Shown here: piece after piece, positions 7,479 through 10,360 of the stretch | Layout of the letters: every line of letters begins with the position of its first letter | Position numbering within the stretch: the first letter of the stretch is position 1 | NCBI GenBank assembly: GCA_013334545.1 | Contig: JAAXXJ010000090.1 | Location: forward strand, 1-10,360 | Reading direction: 5' to 3' | From: Nitrospirota bacterium | GTDB lineage: Bacteria; Nitrospirota; UBA9217 | DNA: 10,360 bases | The notes under the pieces: model-generated | The model's database searches: none | Seen by the model: the letters and a program-made list of their open reading frames with translations, nothing else | What the model was told of the DNA's origin: nothing | Translations under genes and position numbers: made by a program

Positions 7479-7495
7479 TCAAAAGATATTATTAT

Positions 7496-7520
7496 CGAGA
7501 AGGCGTAAAGAACGCGAAGG
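7496..7520 (+). repeat. Dispersed CGCGAAGGCGCAAAG-type repeat, copy 1
   Basis: This 25-nt stretch (GAAGGCGTAAAGAACGCGAAGG at its core) resembles the reverse complement of 9162–9187 and also 9095–9120. It lies 17 nt after the yraN stop, immediately upstream of an ATG at 7521 that I do not accept as the rimO start. Confidence 0.55.
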
Positions 7521-7539
7521 ATGTCTAGCAAGAAAGGCG

Positions 7540-7568
7540 TTGTTCCGCGCTGCCGACCGTGGTATGAT
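7540..7568 (+). promoter_or_regulatory. Candidate extended -10 promoter for rimO
   Basis: TTGTTC (7540–7545), a 17-nt spacer, and TATGAT (7563–7568) preceded by TGG, an extended -10. Transcription would start near 7575, about 78 nt before the chosen rimO start. The site lies within an in-frame upstream extension of rimO, which supports reading that stretch as non-coding. Confidence 0.5.
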
Positions 7569-7652
7569 GCACTGCTTTCGGAACGGTTGTGGTCGCGGTG
7601 GTCCTTCTTCCCGATCTTCCTCCCGGTTCTCCACAGCTGCAGGAACAATCGC

Positions 7653-9044
7653 GTGACGAGAAAACCCTACAAGATAGGCATGGTGAGCCTGGGCTGCCCC
7701 AAGAACCAGGTGGATGCCGAGCAGATGATGGGCGTGCTTGCCGGTTCGGGGTTCGAGCTGACCGCTGACCAGCAGGAAGCCGAGATCATTGTGGTGAACA
7801 CATGCGGTTTCATCGAGTCCGCCAAGGAGGAGTCCATCGGGGCGATCCTGGAAGCCGCGAACATGAAGAAGCGGGGAAAGTGCCGCGCCCTCGTGGTCGC
7901 CGGCTGCCTCGCGCAGCGCTATAAGGATGAACTGCGGAAGGAGCTGCCCGAAGCGGACGCCATTATCGGCACGGCGGAGGTCGCCCGCATCGGCGAGATC
8001 TGCGAGCATGCGCTGGCCGGGAGCGGGCCCCTTGTCCGGGTCGCGGCGCCCGCAATGGTCTACGGACTGCCCCGGATCAGCACGACGCCGCGCCACTACC
8101 GCTATCTCAAGATCGCCGAGGGATGCAGCAACCGCTGCTCCTACTGCGCCATTCCGATCATCCGCGGAAACTTCGTCAGCAGGCCCGCCGCGTCGATCAT
8201 CGATGAGGCCCGGAAACTGGCCGATAACGGCGCGAAGGAGCTGATCCTCCTGGCGCAGGACTCGACGGGGTACCGGGACGGGACGAAGGACCTTCCCGCG
8301 CTCCTCAGGAGCTTGGCGCGGGTCAATGGCATCGGATGGGTCCGACTCATGTACGCCTATCCCGGCAGGATCACCGACGAGCTCATGACGGTCCTGGCGG
8401 AGGAAGAGAAGATATGCAGGTACCTCGACATCCCGGTCCAGCATATCGACGACAAGGTCCTTGCCGCTATGAATCGGCGGGGGACCTCGGATGACATCAA
8501 GCGCACCATCGAGAAGCTCCGGAAGAGGGTCCCGGGGATCGCGCTCCGGACGTCGCTCATTACGGGCTTCCCCGGCGAGACCGAGGCCGCGTTCAAGCGG
8601 CTGCTCTCCTTCGTGCAGGAAACGGCGTTCGACCATCTCGGCGTGTTCACCTATTCTCCCGAAGAGGGGACGCCGGCCGCCCGGCTGGAGCGGCAGATCG
8701 CTCCCGAGGTGGCGCAGGAACGGCTTGACCGCATCATGAAGGCCCAGGCGAAGATATCGCTCAGGAAAAACCGGGCCCTCATCGGCACGCGCGCCGTCAT
8801 TCTTGTGGACGGCCTGGAGGACGACGCCCTATTCGGAAGATTATCCAGTCAGGCGCCGGAGATCGATGGCGCGGTCTATCTTTCTGAGACCGAGGCTCTG
8901 CCGGGCGAGTTCGTGGAGGTCACGATCACCGACGCGAGCGAGTACGACCTCGTGGGCACGTCGAAGGACCAGGAAGAAGAACCAACATTGCCACAGGACA
9001 CAGAGGTCACCGAGGAAGGCAAGAAGCAGGCAAGAGGGCATTAA
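7653..9044 (+). CDS. rimO: Ribosomal protein S12 methylthiotransferase RimO
   Basis: This radical-SAM methylthiotransferase adds a methylthio group to a conserved Asp of ribosomal protein S12, using two [4Fe-4S] clusters. From GTG 7653 the protein has 463 residues. The N-terminal UPF0004 domain carries three cluster cysteines: Cys15 (SLGCPKNQVDAE), Cys51 (VNTCGFIESAKEES) and Cys85 (AGCLAQRY). The radical-SAM motif CSNRCSYC has Cys158, Cys162 and Cys165. A C-terminal TRAM domain ends in the family-typical EYDLVG. The SLGCPKN and DEAR segments favour RimO over MiaB. I chose the GTG with AGGA upstream; the frame is open back to an ATG at 7521, but that adds 44 atypical residues over a repeat and a promoter-like site. 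After EYDLVGTS there is a 26-residue polar tail, from about 8964, apparently encoded by repeat-like DNA. Confidence 0.95.
   Translation: MTRKPYKIGMVSLGCPKNQVDAEQMMGVLAGSGFELTADQQEAEIIVVNTCGFIESAKEESIGAILEAANMKKRGKCRALVVAGCLAQRYKDELRKELPEADAIIGTAEVARIGEICEHALAGSGPLVRVAAPAMVYGLPRISTTPRHYRYLKIAEGCSNRCSYCAIPIIRGNFVSRPAASIIDEARKLADNGAKELILLAQDSTGYRDGTKDLPALLRSLARVNGIGWVRLMYAYPGRITDELMTVLAEEEKICRYLDIPVQHIDDKVLAAMNRRGTSDDIKRTIEKLRKRVPGIALRTSLITGFPGETEAAFKRLLSFVQETAFDHLGVFTYSPEEGTPAARLERQIAPEVAQERLDRIMKAQAKISLRKNRALIGTRAVILVDGLEDDALFGRLSSQAPEIDGAVYLSETEALPGEFVEVTITDASEYDLVGTSKDQEEEPTLPQDTEVTEEGKKQARGH
8991..9015 (+). repeat. CACAGAG-type repeat segment inside the rimO 3' end
   Basis: CCACAGGACACAGAGGTCACCGAGG resembles, in style and partly in sequence, the reverse complement of 9250–9275 (CACAGAG and CACGGAG units). 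It encodes part of the atypical RimO tail (PQDTEVTEE). The similarity is approximate. Confidence 0.35.
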
Positions 9045-9094
9045 CCAACCCCGGCGGAAATAATCGGAGACAGGCAGATAATCAAGACCAATTT

Positions 9095-9187
9095 ACCGCG
9101 AAGACGCGAGGGACGCGAAGAGGGCTTATAACCAGTATTTTGGTAACGGCTTTTATGCAGTCCTCGCGCTCTTTGCGCCTTCGCGGT
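9095..9187. repeat. Inverted pair of CGCGAAGGCGCAAAG-type repeats
   Basis: The 26-nt arms at 9095–9120 and 9162–9187 are inverted relative to each other and match at 20 of 26 positions, sharing ACCGCGAAG and CGCGA blocks. They could form a long hairpin with a 41-nt loop. The pair lies in the 263-nt rimO–S1 gap, and a third copy lies at 7496–7520. Confidence 0.65.
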
Positions 9188-9220
9188 TCAATGGTTCTCT
9201 TTTGTTAGCCGGGTTCATCC

Positions 9221-9249
9221 GTGACAAAACGAAAGGTTCTTGATATACT
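9221..9249 (+). promoter_or_regulatory. Sigma70-type promoter for the S1-domain gene
   Basis: GTGACA (9221–9226), a 17-nt spacer, and TATACT (9244–9249). Transcription would start near 9256, leaving a leader of about 52 nt that is largely CACAGAG-type repeat sequence read in reverse. Confidence 0.65.
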
Positions 9250-9307
9250 CTGTGTTCTCCGTGGCTCTGTGGTGAAAGCATTCTATCATTGTATTGAAAG
9301 GGACGTT

Positions 9308-10360
9308 ATGGATATCAACAAGGATTCGATCGCAGGTGGCGAAGAGAACTTCGCCGAGATGTTCGAGAAGAGCTTCAAGAAACAGGGCCGGCTTGAGCCG
9401 GGCCAGATGGTCGAGGCCATGATCGTCAAGATCACGGCCGAATGGATCTTCCTCGACCTGGGCGGCAAGGGAGAAGGCTACCTGGACCGGAAGGAGCTCG
9501 CCGACGAGATCGGGAACCTGACGGTCAAGGAAGGCGACATGGTGCGCGCTTACTTCCAGTCGTCGGCGAACAACGAGATGCATTTCACCACGAAGATCGG
9601 ATCGGGCCCGGGGAAACAGGCCCAGCTCGAGGACGCGTGGAGGAACGGCATCCCCGTCGAAGGTACGGTGGCGAAGGAAGTGAAGGGCGGGTTCGAGATC
9701 AAGGTCGGCGGGACCGTCCGCGCGTTCTGCCCCTACTCCCAGATGGGTCTCCGGCGGGACGAACCGCAGGCCGACATCATCGGCCGGTCCCTGTCCTTCA
9801 ACATTGCCGAGTTCAGCGAGAACGGGCGGAACATCGTCCTGTCCCGCAGGGCCATTCTTGAAGGCGAGCGGCAGGATAAAAAACGGGACCTGCAGGCGAG
9901 CCTGCAGGAAGGCATGAAGGTGCGGGGCAAAGTGACCTCGATCCAGAAGTTCGGTGCATTCGTGGACATCGGCGGCGTGGAAGGCCTGCTGCCGGTCTCC
10001 GAGATCGCCTGGAGCAGGACGGAGAAGGTCGGCGACGTTCTCTCCGTCGGCCAGGAGGTCGAGGTCATCCTCAAGAAGCTTGACTGGGACCAGGAGCGGT
10101 TCTCCTTCAGCCTGAAGGACGCCCTGCCCGATCCGTGGGACCGTGTCGTCGAGAGCTACAGCGTGGGTTCCTATCATACCGGCACCGTGTCGCGCCTCGC
10201 GCCCTTCGGCGCGTTCGTCACACTGGGAGACGGGGTGGACGGCCTCATCCACATCTCAAAGCTCGGCGGCGGCAGGAGGCTCAGCCATCCCCGCGAGGTG
10301 CTGAAGGAAGGCCAGACGGTCGAGGTGCAGATCGAGACGGTCGATCGTGACAAGAGGAAG
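9308..10360 (+). CDS. S1-domain RNA-binding protein, ribosomal protein S1-like (3' partial)
   Basis: From ATG 9308 (AGGGA about 4 nt upstream) 351 codons are open to the end of the window; the stop is not seen. Four S1 (OB-fold) repeats are visible. Domain 1 is at about 31–96 (GQMVEAMIVKITAEWIFLDL) and domain 2 at about 114–181. Domain 3 is at about 201–271 (GMKVRGKVTSIQKFGAFVDI) and domain 4 begins about 286 (GTVSRLAPFGAFVTLG, DGLIHISKL). Domains 3 and 4 have the classic GxVxxxxxFGAFV signature; domains 1 and 2 are more divergent, as in the ribosome-binding end of S1. The likely role is mRNA binding at the ribosome, but a shorter S1-like RNA-binding protein is possible. The end of domain 4 lies at the window edge, so four to six repeats are possible. 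Confidence 0.9.
   Translation, partial: MDINKDSIAGGEENFAEMFEKSFKKQGRLEPGQMVEAMIVKITAEWIFLDLGGKGEGYLDRKELADEIGNLTVKEGDMVRAYFQSSANNEMHFTTKIGSGPGKQAQLEDAWRNGIPVEGTVAKEVKGGFEIKVGGTVRAFCPYSQMGLRRDEPQADIIGRSLSFNIAEFSENGRNIVLSRRAILEGERQDKKRDLQASLQEGMKVRGKVTSIQKFGAFVDIGGVEGLLPVSEIAWSRTEKVGDVLSVGQEVEVILKKLDWDQERFSFSLKDALPDPWDRVVESYSVGSYHTGTVSRLAPFGAFVTLGDGVDGLIHISKLGGGRRLSHPREVLKEGQTVEVQIETVDRDKRK

Noticed and set aside
7521..7652. Upstream ATG extension of rimO
   Set aside because: It adds 44 non-family residues starting at the end of a dispersed repeat and running over a promoter-like site; the GTG at 7653 has a ribosome-binding site and matches the family start.
7479..8636. 385-residue minus-strand ORF opposite rimO
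   Set aside because: It is an antisense shadow of a well-supported radical-SAM gene, with no motifs and atypical composition.
9095..9187. CRISPR array or tandem repeat array
   Set aside because: There are only two inverted, imperfect arms with no regular spacing and no cas genes.
9215..10252. 345-residue minus-strand ORF opposite the S1-domain gene
   Set aside because: The opposite strand encodes clear S1 repeats; this frame has no domain.

Overview
The window looks like a high-GC bacterial chromosome segment. The gene order ffh–rpsP–rimM–trmD–rplS–rnhB–yraN, the four-S1-domain protein and a probable selenocysteine-containing periplasmic rhodanese suggest a Desulfobacterota- or Nitrospirota-like anaerobe. 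That placement is inference; no rRNA is present to fix it.

Left part (1–2640): two rhodanese-family genes converge on a shared bidirectional terminator. The plus-strand gene is cut by the window start and fuses a rhodanese domain to a ferritin-like diiron domain. The minus-strand gene (874–2286) is the main discovery. Taken at face value it is two ORFs separated by a single in-frame TGA. The TGA falls in the active-site loop of the first rhodanese domain, the protein continues in the same frame as good rhodanese sequence, and a GC-rich hairpin with a G-starting loop lies just downstream of the UGA, as in a bacterial SECIS. I therefore annotate one 470-residue selenoprotein: signal peptide, one CxxCH heme-type motif, then three rhodanese domains (Sec-type, degenerate, and canonical Cys-type). 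It has its own sigma70-type promoter and a leader of about 220 nt that contains a dispersed repeat.

Middle part (2641–7478): a housekeeping run on the plus strand, starting from a near-consensus promoter. It encodes the SRP GTPase Ffh, ribosomal protein S16, the 30S maturation factor RimM, tRNA m1G37 methyltransferase TrmD, ribosomal protein L19, RNase HII and the UPF0102 protein YraN. The KH-domain gene often found between rpsP and rimM is missing.

Right part (7479–10360): rimO (ribosomal protein S12 methylthiotransferase), then the start of an S1-domain RNA-binding protein that runs off the window. Each has a plausible promoter.

Intergenic spaces carry several dispersed or inverted repeat families. 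One is an element of about 110 bp present at 2341–2450 and 6232–6343 in opposite orientations, with a shorter relative at 817–864. Another is a CGCGAAGGCGCAAAG-type motif near 7496, 9095 and 9162. Repeat-like DNA also appears to supply the ends of trmD and rimO.
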